This document shows positions 26,506 through 34,991 of a stretch of DNA of 64,000 nucleotides, piece after piece. Within the stretch, counting starts at the first letter, position 1; the number at the start of each line of letters is the position of its first letter. A program made the translations under genes and the position numbers. The stretch is from contig CALUKF010000004.1 in the NCBI GenBank assembly GCA_944321145.1, positions 1 through 64,000 of the forward strand, in the 5' to 3' direction. The notes beneath the pieces are model-generated. The model was not told where the DNA came from. It worked only from the letters and a program-made list of their open reading frames with translations, and searched no databases. This stretch comes from an uncultured Odoribacter sp. (lineage in GTDB: Bacteria; Bacteroidota; Bacteroidia; Bacteroidales; Marinifilaceae).

Positions 26506-27243
26506 ATGAAAACAAAAACCATTCTGGGGATATGCTTATCCCTGTGCGCATGGAGCTTCACCGGCTGCAGCGACGACGACAACACCGACCTCTTCCCCGA
26601 AGGCACCTCCTCCCTGCGGATGATGAACGAGGACAACGGCACTACCCTCTTAGGCAATTCCGACGTCTACATCACTAACGGCGGCAACTTCAAAAGCAAC
26701 GAGTACCCCCTCTTCGACATGGGCGAAAAACGCGGCATCGCTGACATCGGCATGCCCAACTTTGCCAACATGGCTCCGGAAGTAGCAGTTTACCCCCGCC
26801 ACGGCTACGTCATCTGCAACAACGGTGACGTCCGCACCTTCCCTTCTGGCGAACAAGCCATCCGGCAGGATGCAAATGTCTACCGCGTATACGTCGACTC
26901 TTGGATTAAGGACAAGGACGGCAACAACACCGGCGCCAACGTCCATTTCCTCCTCGGCAAACCGGACGACAGCGGGCAAATCCCCGCCTGGCACAGCGAC
27001 ATCGAATGGAATTTCGACCCCACCAAGGAGAATCCCCTCGTCCTCACCCTTCCCTCCGACGACATCGAAGTGGAACGCCTCTACGAACTGGAAAATTACG
27101 ACCGCCTCGACTACACCGTCCAAGGGCGCACCATCACCTTCCAAATCATAAATTACACAGGCAGATACGAAACCTTCCAAGTGCGCATCCGCTGCGGACA
27201 CATCTACACGGAAGCCACCATCTCCTTGAAAAACACATATTAA
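26506..27243 (+). CDS. Secreted lipoprotein, DUF5036-like
   Basis: This 245-residue protein has a lipoprotein signal (LSLCAWSFTGC) followed by an acidic stretch SDDDNTD that suits surface exposure. The rest is rich in beta strands with conserved-looking aromatic motifs (YPRHGYVICNNGD, VYRVYVDSWIKDKDGN, TFQVRIRCGHIYTEATI). I place it with the DUF5036 lipoproteins of Bacteroides; function is unknown. A TTACTTTTA -7-like box lies about 50 nt upstream, and a strong terminator follows the stop. Confidence 0.7.
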   Translation: MKTKTILGICLSLCAWSFTGCSDDDNTDLFPEGTSSLRMMNEDNGTTLLGNSDVYITNGGNFKSNEYPLFDMGEKRGIADIGMPNFANMAPEVAVYPRHGYVICNNGDVRTFPSGEQAIRQDANVYRVYVDSWIKDKDGNNTGANVHFLLGKPDDSGQIPAWHSDIEWNFDPTKENPLVLTLPSDDIEVERLYELENYDRLDYTVQGRTITFQIINYTGRYETFQVRIRCGHIYTEATISLKNTY

Positions 27244-27261
27244 CCCTCATAACACACAAGA

Positions 27262-27290
27262 CCCCGACACTCTCCAGCCGGGGGCTTTTT
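27262..27290 (+). terminator. Rho-independent terminator after the DUF5036-like gene
   Basis: CCCCG at 27262-27266 pairs with CGGGG across an 11-nt-class loop and is followed directly by GCTTTTTG. It lies 19 nt after the stop codon. Confidence 0.75.
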
Positions 27291-27430
27291 GCATCCGCAC
27301 GCCTGTACCCTCTCCCGCTTTCCCCCTCCAACAACCTCGCCATCCACCCGACCCGCCTCCCTCTCTTCCCCGTCCCCGCCCCTTTCTCCTGCAAATTTCC
27401 CCCTCCGCCAATCTAAATCCAGTTCCCGCA

Positions 27431-27716
27431 CCTATGCAAGGCAGCGGCAAGGCAGATGCAAAGCCCGTATTTAAGTTACATTTCCGTTACATATAAATTA
27501 CATTTTATTTACAGGTCAGATTTATTTCAACCCATCTTTGACCTATTCTTATTATATTGGAATAGGATAACAATAGGTTTATAATAGGTTGAGAATAGGT
27601 TTATCTCTAAATGAAATGTAACTCAACTGTAAGTTAAGTGTAACTCAAATATAGCTTCTGACCCTGCCTTGCACAGGTGTAGGACAGGTGTCGGACAGGT
27701 GTCGGGCAAGGGGACA
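27431..27716 (+). repeat. 11-bp-unit palindromic array, copy 2 (most complete)
   Basis: The block is exactly 26 consecutive 11-mers. Runs of like units are plain: CCTATGCAAGG CAGCGGCAAGG CAGATGCAAAG at the left; GTTACATTTCC GTTACATATAA; TAGGATAACAA TAGGTTTATAA TAGGTTGAGAA TAGGTTTATCT; and three tandem ACAGGTGT(A/C)GG at the right. The halves mirror each other, and arms 27429-27444 and 27664-27679 pair at 15 of 16 positions. The apex is CCTATTC/GAATAGG. It occupies the gap between the DUF5036-like and AAA genes. The pyrimidine-rich stretch 27291-27430 beside it shows only weak 11-bp periodicity and no gene. Confidence 0.92.
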
Positions 27717-27793
27717 GCATGCCGGGCAAATTCCCTATTTGGAAGCAGCCAAAGAAACCTTTCCGGCTATTTAGAGCCCAAAGCGTAGGTATT

Positions 27794-27892
27794 TTTCTCG
27801 ATTATGTGTATTTTTGCAGGGATAAAAATCTCGATTACGTGTAAAAACAAGGGTTCAAAAATCGTCATTTCGTGAAAAAGGAGGGTTTATGA
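27794..27892 (+). repeat. Three 33-bp direct repeats running into the AAA-ATPase start codon
   Basis: CTCGATTATGTGTA (27797-27810) recurs as CTCGATTACGTGTA (27830-27843), 33 bp apart, and a weaker third copy (TCGTCATTTCGTGAAAAA) begins another 33 bp on. The third repeat contains the ribosome-binding site and the ATG of the AAA gene. The first includes TATTTTTG, a -7-type box. The period is 3 x 11. It may be an autoregulatory operator array. Confidence 0.6.
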
Positions 27893-29259
27893 AAAGGAAA
27901 ATTTACCAACAACTGCTTGATTGGAAGCAAAATAGAAAGGGAGATGTAGCTCTTTTAATTGAAGGCGCCCGACGTATCGGCAAAAGTTACATCGTGGAGG
28001 CATTTGCCCGCCAAGAATACGAGTCCTATTTATTGGTGGATTTCAGCAAGGTGAATCCACAGGTAATGGAGTTTTTCAACTTGTATTTGGATGACCTCGA
28101 CACACTTTTCATGAATCTCGAAGTCTATTTCCGCCGGAAATTAATACCGCGCCCAAGTGCAAATGCAGAAGCCCGTTCGCTGATTATTTTCGATGAAGTA
28201 CAATTTTGCCCTCGTGCCCGCGCCGCCATCAAACACTTGGTGGCAGACCACCGGTATGACTACATTGAGACCGGCTCACTGATTTCTATCAAGAAAAACG
28301 TAAAAGACATTATGTTGCCGTCGGAAGAACATGCCATTGAAATGTTTCCGATGGATTTCGAGGAATTTCTTTGGGCAATGGGCGACGAGGTCATGATGCC
28401 TTATATCCGCCAGCGATTCGAACAGCGTGCTGCGATGGGCACTTTCCACCGCAACGCGTTGGATTATTTCCGGCAATATATGATTGTAGGCGGGATGCCG
28501 CAAGCCGTAGCAAAATATGTGGAGACCCGGGACTTTGACAAAGTGGATGAAGTGAAGCGCGATATCCTGGCACTTTACCGGAACGATATCCAAAAATATG
28601 CCGACAAGCAAGAAAATAAAGTCACTGCCATCTTCGACGAGATTCCGGGGCAACTGCAAAAACACGAAAAGAAATTCCGCCTGTCAGCGTTGCAGTCGGA
28701 TGCCCGTATGCGGGATTATTCGGATGCGTTCTTTTGGTTGAGCGACGCAAAGATTATCAATTGTTGCTACAATTCGACAGAACCCAGTATCGGATTGAAA
28801 TTGAACGAAGAACGCACCACGCTAAAATGTTATATGGGAGATACGGGACTGCTGGTCAGCCACGCTTTTGACGAACGCGGCATCGTGAGCGAGGAGCTTT
28901 ACCAAAAGCTGCTGTTCGGCAAATTGGAGGTAAACGAAGGCATGTTGGTGGAAAACATAATCGCACAAATACTTCGCGCTGCCGGGCACAAACTTTATTT
29001 TTACAGTAAAAACTCGGGCACGTCTTCCGCCGATCGCATGGAAATTGATTTCCTGATTGCCAAATCCATGATTACAAGCCGGCATAACATTTCACCTATT
29101 GAAGTAAAATCGGGCAGGAACTATACGCTCACTTCACTGAAAAAATTCATCGGGAAATACGGGAATCAATTGTCTGTACCTTACGTCTTGCACGACAAAG
29201 ACCTGAAAGAGGAGGAAGGTATCACGTTTTTGCCGCTGTACATGACACCGTTGCTGTAA
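27889..29259 (+). CDS. AAA (AAA_14) ATPase with DUF4143 domain
   Basis: This 456-residue protein has Walker A GARRIGKS near residue 28, Walker B LIIFDEVQF near 105 and the sensor-type segment YIETGSLISI, then a DUF4143 domain (GGMPQAVAKYVET, AFFWLSDAKIINCCYNS, CYMGDTGLLVSHA) and the nuclease-like end EIDFLIAK...SPIEVKSGRNYTLTSL with the D-x-E-x-K pattern of PD-(D/E)XK enzymes. The family is very common in Bacteroidales and archaea, but its job is not settled. It stands alone with 33-bp repeats at its start, and has a normal family length. Confidence 0.88.
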   Translation: MKRKIYQQLLDWKQNRKGDVALLIEGARRIGKSYIVEAFARQEYESYLLVDFSKVNPQVMEFFNLYLDDLDTLFMNLEVYFRRKLIPRPSANAEARSLIIFDEVQFCPRARAAIKHLVADHRYDYIETGSLISIKKNVKDIMLPSEEHAIEMFPMDFEEFLWAMGDEVMMPYIRQRFEQRAAMGTFHRNALDYFRQYMIVGGMPQAVAKYVETRDFDKVDEVKRDILALYRNDIQKYADKQENKVTAIFDEIPGQLQKHEKKFRLSALQSDARMRDYSDAFFWLSDAKIINCCYNSTEPSIGLKLNEERTTLKCYMGDTGLLVSHAFDERGIVSEELYQKLLFGKLEVNEGMLVENIIAQILRAAGHKLYFYSKNSGTSSADRMEIDFLIAKSMITSRHNISPIEVKSGRNYTLTSLKKFIGKYGNQLSVPYVLHDKDLKEEEGITFLPLYMTPLL

Positions 29260-29270
29260 ATAGAAAAGTG

Positions 29271-29366
29271 GTTGTGTCAAGATACGCATCATACTCCTCC
29301 GTCTGCTTCGCAGCCACCTCCCCCGGCTTAGGGGAGGAGCCTGAATACCAAGCATTTTGACACAAC
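29271..29366. mobile_element. 96-bp element with terminal inverted repeats (MITE-like)
   Basis: The ends GTTGTGTCAAGATACGC (29271-29287) and GCATTTTGACACAAC (29352-29366) are inverted copies (13 of 15 match). The inside carries a hairpin CCTCCCC/GGGGAGG. The same end sequence recurs at 37474-37498 next to an IS3 remnant. It is too short to code a transposase, so it would depend on one in trans. No clear target duplication is visible. Confidence 0.45.
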
Positions 29367-29370
29367 ACCT

Positions 29371-29402
29371 CTCCCGGAAAGGCGGGAAGGCTTTTCCGGG
29401 AG
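29371..29402. terminator. GC-rich hairpin downstream of the GH123-like gene
   Basis: CTCCCGGAAA (29371-29380) is perfectly inverted as TTTCCGGGAG (29393-29402). It lies 25 nt beyond the stop of the minus-strand GH123-like gene. There is no U-tract, so it may be an end-of-transcript stabilising hairpin rather than a classic terminator. Confidence 0.4.
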
Positions 29403-29426
29403 GGGGAGGAGGCGGTTGCCGGGGGA

Positions 29427-31181
29427 TTAGAGGGCGTTGATGAATGCTTTGAGGCGGTTGACCATGCGGGCGGCGATGCCGTGCTGGAGGTCTTGGAGGA
29501 TGAAGCGGGAGACTTCGGCATCAAGACGCTGCAGGGCTTCGGTGTTGCCGGTGCGGGTGTATTCCTCGCGGAGGAGGCGGATTTTCTCTGCCAAAACCAG
29601 ACCTTCAGCCAGGCGTTCAAAGCGGATGCTTGAGGCACCGGGGTAGACAAGGAAGCAATCGCCGCCCACCCAAGTGCGGAAACGGGCATCCCGGAGCGGG
29701 TCGAGCGTCCAGCTGTTGTATGCCCAGCGCAGGGTGCCGCTGAAGCCGGCTGCAAGGGCATAGACAGGTATCCACGCGGCTTCGGCAGGGGCAGATATCA
29801 TGAACATGTTGGGATAAACGGTGCCGCAATAGCTGTAGACTGTGGTGATTTTGCCTTCCGCACGGCGGCGTTCGAGGACAGGCGCAGGAATGGTGTCGTA
29901 GAACATCAGGCTGAGGTCGTCCATCCGAGGCTCTGTCTCCGGGTAATAATGGGCTGCCCCCGAAATTTTGAAACCGGGGTCGGCAGCATGGAGCATAGCC
30001 ATGGCTTTGTGGGTCTCCTCCATGCCGCGCTCGTCAAGGGCGATGTAGGTGCGGGAAAACCAGCCTTTGGCTTTCAGGTGGGCAGCAAAATCCTTCAAGA
30101 AAGGCGTCCAATAGGCATTGTATTCCGGCGAGCCGATGGACGTGCGGACGTGGCGGACTGTGTTGGCTCCCTGGTCGAAATAGTCAAAACTCAAAGACCA
30201 GGGCACAATGGTATAGCAATTAATCTGGCGGTCGATGCCCAGCGACATCATGAATTCCACCCAGCGGTCGAAGACAGAATAGTCGTACTCCCAAGTGCCG
30301 TCCATGCACTTCATTTTGAAAACCATGCTCTCAAAAGGGTCTTCGGTCTGCTTGTCCCAAGGGTATTGCATGATGGTGGTGGTAATGACCTTCTGCCCTA
30401 CATCGGCAAGCCGCTGCATCAAGGGGCGCATGAGGACAAAATGCTCCTCGCTCCAAAGGTCAACATCGTAATAACGGGCAACGGCGTACGGGTTTTGCCA
30501 CAGGTCAAGGTGGAACGTCCATTCCGAAGCCGGCGGCAGGGTGCGGCTGCTGACCCGGATTTCATAGGGAAGCGAATGGCGGAAAGGCTTCCCGTCGGCA
30601 CGGCGGGCAGTGACCATCAGCGTGCCTTTGTAGGTGCCGGGAGCGGCATCGGCAGGAACGGTAACCCTCATCCAGAGCGGACGCGTAGTGCAAGCGTCTA
30701 TGTCGAAATCAGGACGGGTGTCGAGGACGTCCGCCACGAGCAGGGTATCCCACTGCGATTTGTCGAGGCGGTAACCGCAACCGGACTGGTTGTTCACAAG
30801 ACTGTCCGTAAGGACATAACGCACAAAACTCAATTCGACTGCCGAGGCGGGGATGGTGTGTTTCCCGGCGCAGAGGTCGGAAGCGTGAAGCTGCACGCCG
30901 TGGAGAGCCGGTGTCGTGCTGAGCACCGCTTGGGCGTTGACCTTTTCGCCACGCCAAGCTACCGTCTCCCAACGGGAAGCAAGCCCTTCGGCGATAGCAA
31001 ACTTCTCGTAGTGGATGTCCGTGGAACCCCAGCCGAGGCGATAATTTTTAAGTTCCTTCTTCCATTCAGCCGGAGGCATCAGGGTGTCGCCGGCGGTGAG
31101 TTCATCGTAGGCAAGCAAATCTTGTGCTTTCGCCTGACAGGTAAGGGCTAAAATACCCAAGAGTAGTAAAAAATGCTTCAT
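29427..31181 (-). CDS. GH123-like glycoside hydrolase (DUF4091), secreted
   Basis: This 584-residue protein has a signal peptide (LLLLGILALTCQAKAQ), an N-terminal beta-sandwich (to about residue 215) and a TIM-barrel. GH123 enzymes are beta-N-acetylgalactosaminidases using an adjacent Asp-Glu pair with substrate-assisted catalysis; the match here is RTYIALDERGMEE near residue 375. The C-terminal part contains WAYNSWTLDPLRDARFRTW and VYPGASSIRFERLAEGL. With the GH29 fucosidase it points to host glycan use. Exact specificity is not proven by sequence. The gene is divergent from typA. Confidence 0.85.
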   Translation of the reverse strand: MKHFLLLLGILALTCQAKAQDLLAYDELTAGDTLMPPAEWKKELKNYRLGWGSTDIHYEKFAIAEGLASRWETVAWRGEKVNAQAVLSTTPALHGVQLHASDLCAGKHTIPASAVELSFVRYVLTDSLVNNQSGCGYRLDKSQWDTLLVADVLDTRPDFDIDACTTRPLWMRVTVPADAAPGTYKGTLMVTARRADGKPFRHSLPYEIRVSSRTLPPASEWTFHLDLWQNPYAVARYYDVDLWSEEHFVLMRPLMQRLADVGQKVITTTIMQYPWDKQTEDPFESMVFKMKCMDGTWEYDYSVFDRWVEFMMSLGIDRQINCYTIVPWSLSFDYFDQGANTVRHVRTSIGSPEYNAYWTPFLKDFAAHLKAKGWFSRTYIALDERGMEETHKAMAMLHAADPGFKISGAAHYYPETEPRMDDLSLMFYDTIPAPVLERRRAEGKITTVYSYCGTVYPNMFMISAPAEAAWIPVYALAAGFSGTLRWAYNSWTLDPLRDARFRTWVGGDCFLVYPGASSIRFERLAEGLVLAEKIRLLREEYTRTGNTEALQRLDAEVSRFILQDLQHGIAARMVNRLKAFINAL

Positions 31182-31272
31182 TGTGTACGTGTATTAAATT
31201 ATCTGTGGGCGTAAAGGTAGGAAAAACAGACAAAATTTTGTAATTTTGCGGGCTTAAAATAGAGAAATACAG

Positions 31273-33093
31273 ATGCGAAAACTTAGAAACATTGCTATTA
31301 TCGCCCATGTCGACCATGGAAAGACGACCCTTGTAGACAAGATGATTCTGCAAGGCAAGCAATTCAGAGCCAATGAGAAACCTGCGGGAGAGCTGATTCT
31401 CGACAACAACGACCAGGAACGCGAGCGGGGCATCACCATCCTCGCCAAAAACGTGTCGGTGCATTACAAGGACTATAAAATCAATATCATAGACACTCCG
31501 GGGCACTCGGACTTCGGAGGAGAGGTGGAACGCGTGCTGAACATGGCAGACGGCGTGCTGTTGCTCGTGGATGCCTTTGAGGGCACGATGCCGCAGACGC
31601 GCTTTGTGCTGCAAAAAGCCCTGGGATTGGGCAAGAAAGCCATCGTGGTGGTGAACAAAGTGGACAAGCCCAACTGCCGCCCGGACGAGGTGCAGGAAGA
31701 GGTGTTCGACCTGATGTTCTCTTTGGGTGCCAGCGAAGAACAGTTGGATTTCAAGACCATTTACGGCAGCGCGAAGGAGGGGTGGATGTCTACCGACTGG
31801 CGGCTTCGCACGTCAGACATCACACCATTGCTGGACGCCATCATCGAGGACATCCCCGAACCGGAGGCAGCAGAAGGCACGCCGCAGATGATGATTACGT
31901 CGCTGGAATACTCTTCATACATCGGGCGGATTGCCATCGGGAAGCTGACCCGCGGGAAACTGAAGTCCGGCATGCCCATCACCTTGTGCAAACGCGACGG
32001 CGTGACCCAGGTAAAGAGCCGCATCAAAGACCTGATGCTCTTCGAGGGACTGGAAAAACAAAAGGTGGACGAGGTGGATGCCGGTGAAATCTGCGCGATT
32101 GTAGGCATCGAAGGCTTTGAAATCGGAGATACAATTGCCGACTACGAGAACCCCGAAGCCCTGACCCCGATTGCCATCGACGAACCGACGATGAGCATGC
32201 TGTTCACCATCAACAACTCGCCGTTCTTCGGCAAAGACGGCAAATATGTGACGTCAAGGCACATCAAAGAACGCCTGGACAGGGAATTGGAAAAGAACCT
32301 CGCCCTGCGCGTGGAGCCGGGTCCCAGTTCGGATTCGTTCATCGTGTACGGGCGCGGGGTGCTGCACCTCAGCGTGCTGATCGAGAGCATGCGGCGCGAG
32401 GGCTACGAGCTCCAGGTGGGACAACCGAAAGTCATCATCAAGGAAATCGACGGGCAGAAGTGCGAGCCGGTGGAAGAACTGACGATTGACATCCCGGAAG
32501 AGTATTCCGGAAAAGCCATTGAGATGGTCACCAAGCGCAAAGGCGTGCTGAACAACATGGAAAACCGGGGCGACCGCGTGCATTTGGACTTCGACATTCC
32601 TTCACGGGGCATCATCGGCTTGCGGAGCAACCTGCTGACCGCTTCCGCCGGGGAAGCCATCATCGCGCACCGGCTGAAAGGCTTCGAGCCTTACAAAGGG
32701 GATATCGAGATGCGCATCAACGGCTCGCTGATTGCCATGGAGACGGGCGAAACCTTCGCCTACGCCATCAACAAGCTGCAGGACCGGGGGAAATTCTTTA
32801 TCGAACCGGGCGAGGTGGTGTACGCCGGACAGGTTATCGGCGAGAGCACACGGCCGGACGACATTGTCATCAATGTCTGCAAGTCCAAGAAACTGACCAA
32901 TATGCGAGCCAGCGGCTCGGACGATAAAGTCAATATCGCGCCGCCGGTGAAATTCAGCCTGGAGGAAGCCCTGGAATACATCCAAGAGGACGAATACGTG
33001 GAAGTCACCCCGCACGCCATGCGCCTGCGCAAGATTATCCTCGACGACACGGAGCGCAAACGCGCCGGAAAACGCACAAGTGTAACCGAATAA
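31273..33093 (+). CDS. typA: Ribosome-associated GTPase TypA/BipA
   Basis: This 606-residue translational GTPase aids 50S ribosome assembly and stress or low-temperature growth. The G motifs are AHVDHGKTT (G1), RERGITI (G2), DTPGHSDF (G3) and NKVD (G4) in the first 130 residues, followed by EF-G-like domains and the BipA-specific C-terminal domain (ENRGDRVHLDFDIPSRGIIG, TNMRASGSDDKV). Length is as usual. A TAATTTTG -7 box lies at 31241-31248. It is followed 12 nt later by asd. Confidence 0.97.
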   Translation: MRKLRNIAIIAHVDHGKTTLVDKMILQGKQFRANEKPAGELILDNNDQERERGITILAKNVSVHYKDYKINIIDTPGHSDFGGEVERVLNMADGVLLLVDAFEGTMPQTRFVLQKALGLGKKAIVVVNKVDKPNCRPDEVQEEVFDLMFSLGASEEQLDFKTIYGSAKEGWMSTDWRLRTSDITPLLDAIIEDIPEPEAAEGTPQMMITSLEYSSYIGRIAIGKLTRGKLKSGMPITLCKRDGVTQVKSRIKDLMLFEGLEKQKVDEVDAGEICAIVGIEGFEIGDTIADYENPEALTPIAIDEPTMSMLFTINNSPFFGKDGKYVTSRHIKERLDRELEKNLALRVEPGPSSDSFIVYGRGVLHLSVLIESMRREGYELQVGQPKVIIKEIDGQKCEPVEELTIDIPEEYSGKAIEMVTKRKGVLNNMENRGDRVHLDFDIPSRGIIGLRSNLLTASAGEAIIAHRLKGFEPYKGDIEMRINGSLIAMETGETFAYAINKLQDRGKFFIEPGEVVYAGQVIGESTRPDDIVINVCKSKKLTNMRASGSDDKVNIAPPVKFSLEEALEYIQEDEYVEVTPHAMRLRKIILDDTERKRAGKRTSVTE

Positions 33094-33105
33094 ATACAGC
33101 ATATC

Positions 33106-34110
33106 ATGAAAGTAGCTATCGTAGGTGCAAGCGGGGCGGTGGGGCAAGAATTTTTAAGAGTATTGGCAGAACGGGATTTCCCGATGGATGAACTGGTGCT
33201 TTTCGGCTCGAAGCGGAGCGCGGGGAAGCAATATGAATTCCGGGGGAAAACACTGACCGTGCAACTCCTGCAACACAACGACGACTTCGCAGGCGTGGAC
33301 ATTGCCTTCGTTTCGGCAGGAGGAGACGTGTCGCGGGAGTATGCCGGGACGATCACCAAGCACGGCGCCATCATGATTGACAACTCCAGTGCATTCCGCA
33401 TGGACGCGGACGTACCTTTGGTGGTGCCCGAAGTGAATCCGGAGGACGCCTTTACGCGCCCGCGAGGCATCATTGCCAACCCGAATTGCACGACCATCCT
33501 GATGGTGGTAGCTCTGAAAGCCATTGAGCAACTCTCGCACATCCGGCGGGTGCATGTCGCAACCTATCAGGCGGCAAGCGGGGCAGGCGCGGCTGCCATG
33601 GACGAACTGCACGAGCAATACCGCCAGCTGCTGGCAGGCGAGACGCCCACGGTCGAGAAGTTTGCTTACCAGTTGGCATACAACCTCATCCCGCAAATTG
33701 ACGTGTTCACGGACAATGGCTACACAAAGGAAGAGATGAAAATGTTCAACGAAACGCGGAAAATCATGCACACGGACATCAGCGTGAGCGCGACTTGCGT
33801 GCGCGTGCCTGCCCTCAGGGCGCATTCGGAGAGCATTTGGATTGAGACCGAACGCCCTGTCTCCGTAGAGGAAGCCCGCGAAGCTTTTGCACACGCGGAA
33901 GGGCTTGTGCTGCAAGACAATCCTGCCGCCAAGGAATATCCCATGCCGCTCTTCCTGTCGGGCAAAGACCCCGTCTACGTGGGGCGCATACGGAAGGACT
34001 TGGCAAACGAGAACGGACTGGCGTTCTGGCTCGTCGGCGACCAAATCAAGAAAGGGGCTGCGCTCAATGCAGTGCAGATTGCCGAGGTGCTGCTCGCCCG
34101 GAAAAAGTGA
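33106..34110 (+). CDS. asd: Aspartate-semialdehyde dehydrogenase
   Basis: This enzyme reduces aspartyl phosphate to aspartate semialdehyde, feeding lysine/diaminopimelate, threonine and methionine synthesis. It is 334 residues with an N-terminal NADP-binding loop ([18 protein letters not shown]), the catalytic cysteine in ANPNCTTI near residue 130, and the active-site stretch [18 protein letters not shown]. It lies just downstream of typA on the same strand and ends 4 nt before the convergent phosphopantetheinyl transferase gene. Confidence 0.97.
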   Translation: MKVAIVGASGAVGQEFLRVLAERDFPMDELVLFGSKRSAGKQYEFRGKTLTVQLLQHNDDFAGVDIAFVSAGGDVSREYAGTITKHGAIMIDNSSAFRMDADVPLVVPEVNPEDAFTRPRGIIANPNCTTILMVVALKAIEQLSHIRRVHVATYQAASGAGAAAMDELHEQYRQLLAGETPTVEKFAYQLAYNLIPQIDVFTDNGYTKEEMKMFNETRKIMHTDISVSATCVRVPALRAHSESIWIETERPVSVEEAREAFAHAEGLVLQDNPAAKEYPMPLFLSGKDPVYVGRIRKDLANENGLAFWLVGDQIKKGAALNAVQIAEVLLARKK

Positions 34111-34114
34111 GATT

Positions 34115-34780
34115 TCAAAGCACGAAAGGCGTGACCGTAAAAGGTTCCGCCTCAGGGCTGCAAAGATATGTGCTGTAGTTTTTGTCAATAGGGCATTCCC
34201 GCAGGCTGAGAGGCAGGCGGGAATGCTCCTTTTCTATCCACGCCTCCCCGCCGGAAAAACAGACTTCAAAGGAAGCAAGCGAACCGGACAAACCGCTGCC
34301 GGTGAATTTCAAATAACTTTCTTTGGCTGCCCAATAATTGAAAAACAGCACCCGCTGTTCTTCCGGAGACGCCGCTTCCAGCCGCGCCACTTCGTGGGGG
34401 TGGAAGAAGCGGCGGGCGACTTCTAGGCGCGGCGTGCCCCGGTGCTCCATGTCGATGCCTGCCTCCCGGTCGCTGAGGACACATATAATATAGTCGCCCG
34501 TATGCGAAAGGTTGAAGTATGCCGACCTGCCTTCCACCTGCAAATAAGGCTTGCCGTGCTCGCCCTTTGTGATGCGGTAATCACCTTCGCGCAGGTTCCA
34601 CACGCAGTCAAAGAGCGTTCGCAAGAGAAATCGGCTGATAAATTTCACCTCCCGCACCTTGGGATTGCCATATTGCAAGAGGATTTTCCTCCCTTCTTCG
34701 CCAAGGCGCGACAGGAAAAAATCGTCATCGCAAGCGGCAAAATCGGTGCATCGGGCATAATGTACTTCCAACATGAGCAT
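34115..34780 (-). CDS. 4'-phosphopantetheinyl transferase (Sfp-like)
   Basis: The enzyme attaches phosphopantetheine from CoA to carrier proteins. The two signature motifs are GIDMEHRG (magnesium-binding Asp and Glu) and WAAKESYLKFTG (WxxKE), in a protein of about 221 residues starting at 34780 (MLMLEVHYARC). A longer frame to 34873 exists, but its extra 31 residues do not look like the family and run through the likely 5' region. The target carrier protein, such as an acyl carrier protein, is not in the window. Confidence 0.9.
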   Translation of the reverse strand: MLMLEVHYARCTDFAACDDDFFLSRLGEEGRKILLQYGNPKVREVKFISRFLLRTLFDCVWNLREGDYRITKGEHGKPYLQVEGRSAYFNLSHTGDYIICVLSDREAGIDMEHRGTPRLEVARRFFHPHEVARLEAASPEEQRVLFFNYWAAKESYLKFTGSGLSGSLASFEVCFSGGEAWIEKEHSRLPLSLRECPIDKNYSTYLCSPEAEPFTVTPFVL

Positions 34781-34919
34781 TTCATTTATAGATAGTTGCG
34801 ACAAATTTAATACAACTCTCCGGGAGATGCAAACTTCGGCGGCGTTAATTTCCTTAAGAGTTATCGATTGCATGAAAATAAGGGCTTTAACTTTTCGTTC
34901 AAAAAAAACGTTTGAATTG

Positions 34920-34950
34920 TTGTTTGGTATTTGAAATATGCGTATCTTTA
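34920..34950 (+). promoter_or_regulatory. Bacteroides-type promoter of tonB
   Basis: TTG (34920-34922), 20 nt, TATCTTTA (34943-34950); the tonB ATG is 42 nt further on. Confidence 0.55.
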
Positions 34951-34991
34951 CGCCGCATAATTTAGTTGTTTATACATACAAGTTTAATATT

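Noticed and set aside
27431-27716. CRISPR array
   Set aside because: The repeats are 11 bp, degenerate and contiguous. There are no uniform repeats of 25-40 bp, no unique spacers and no cas genes.
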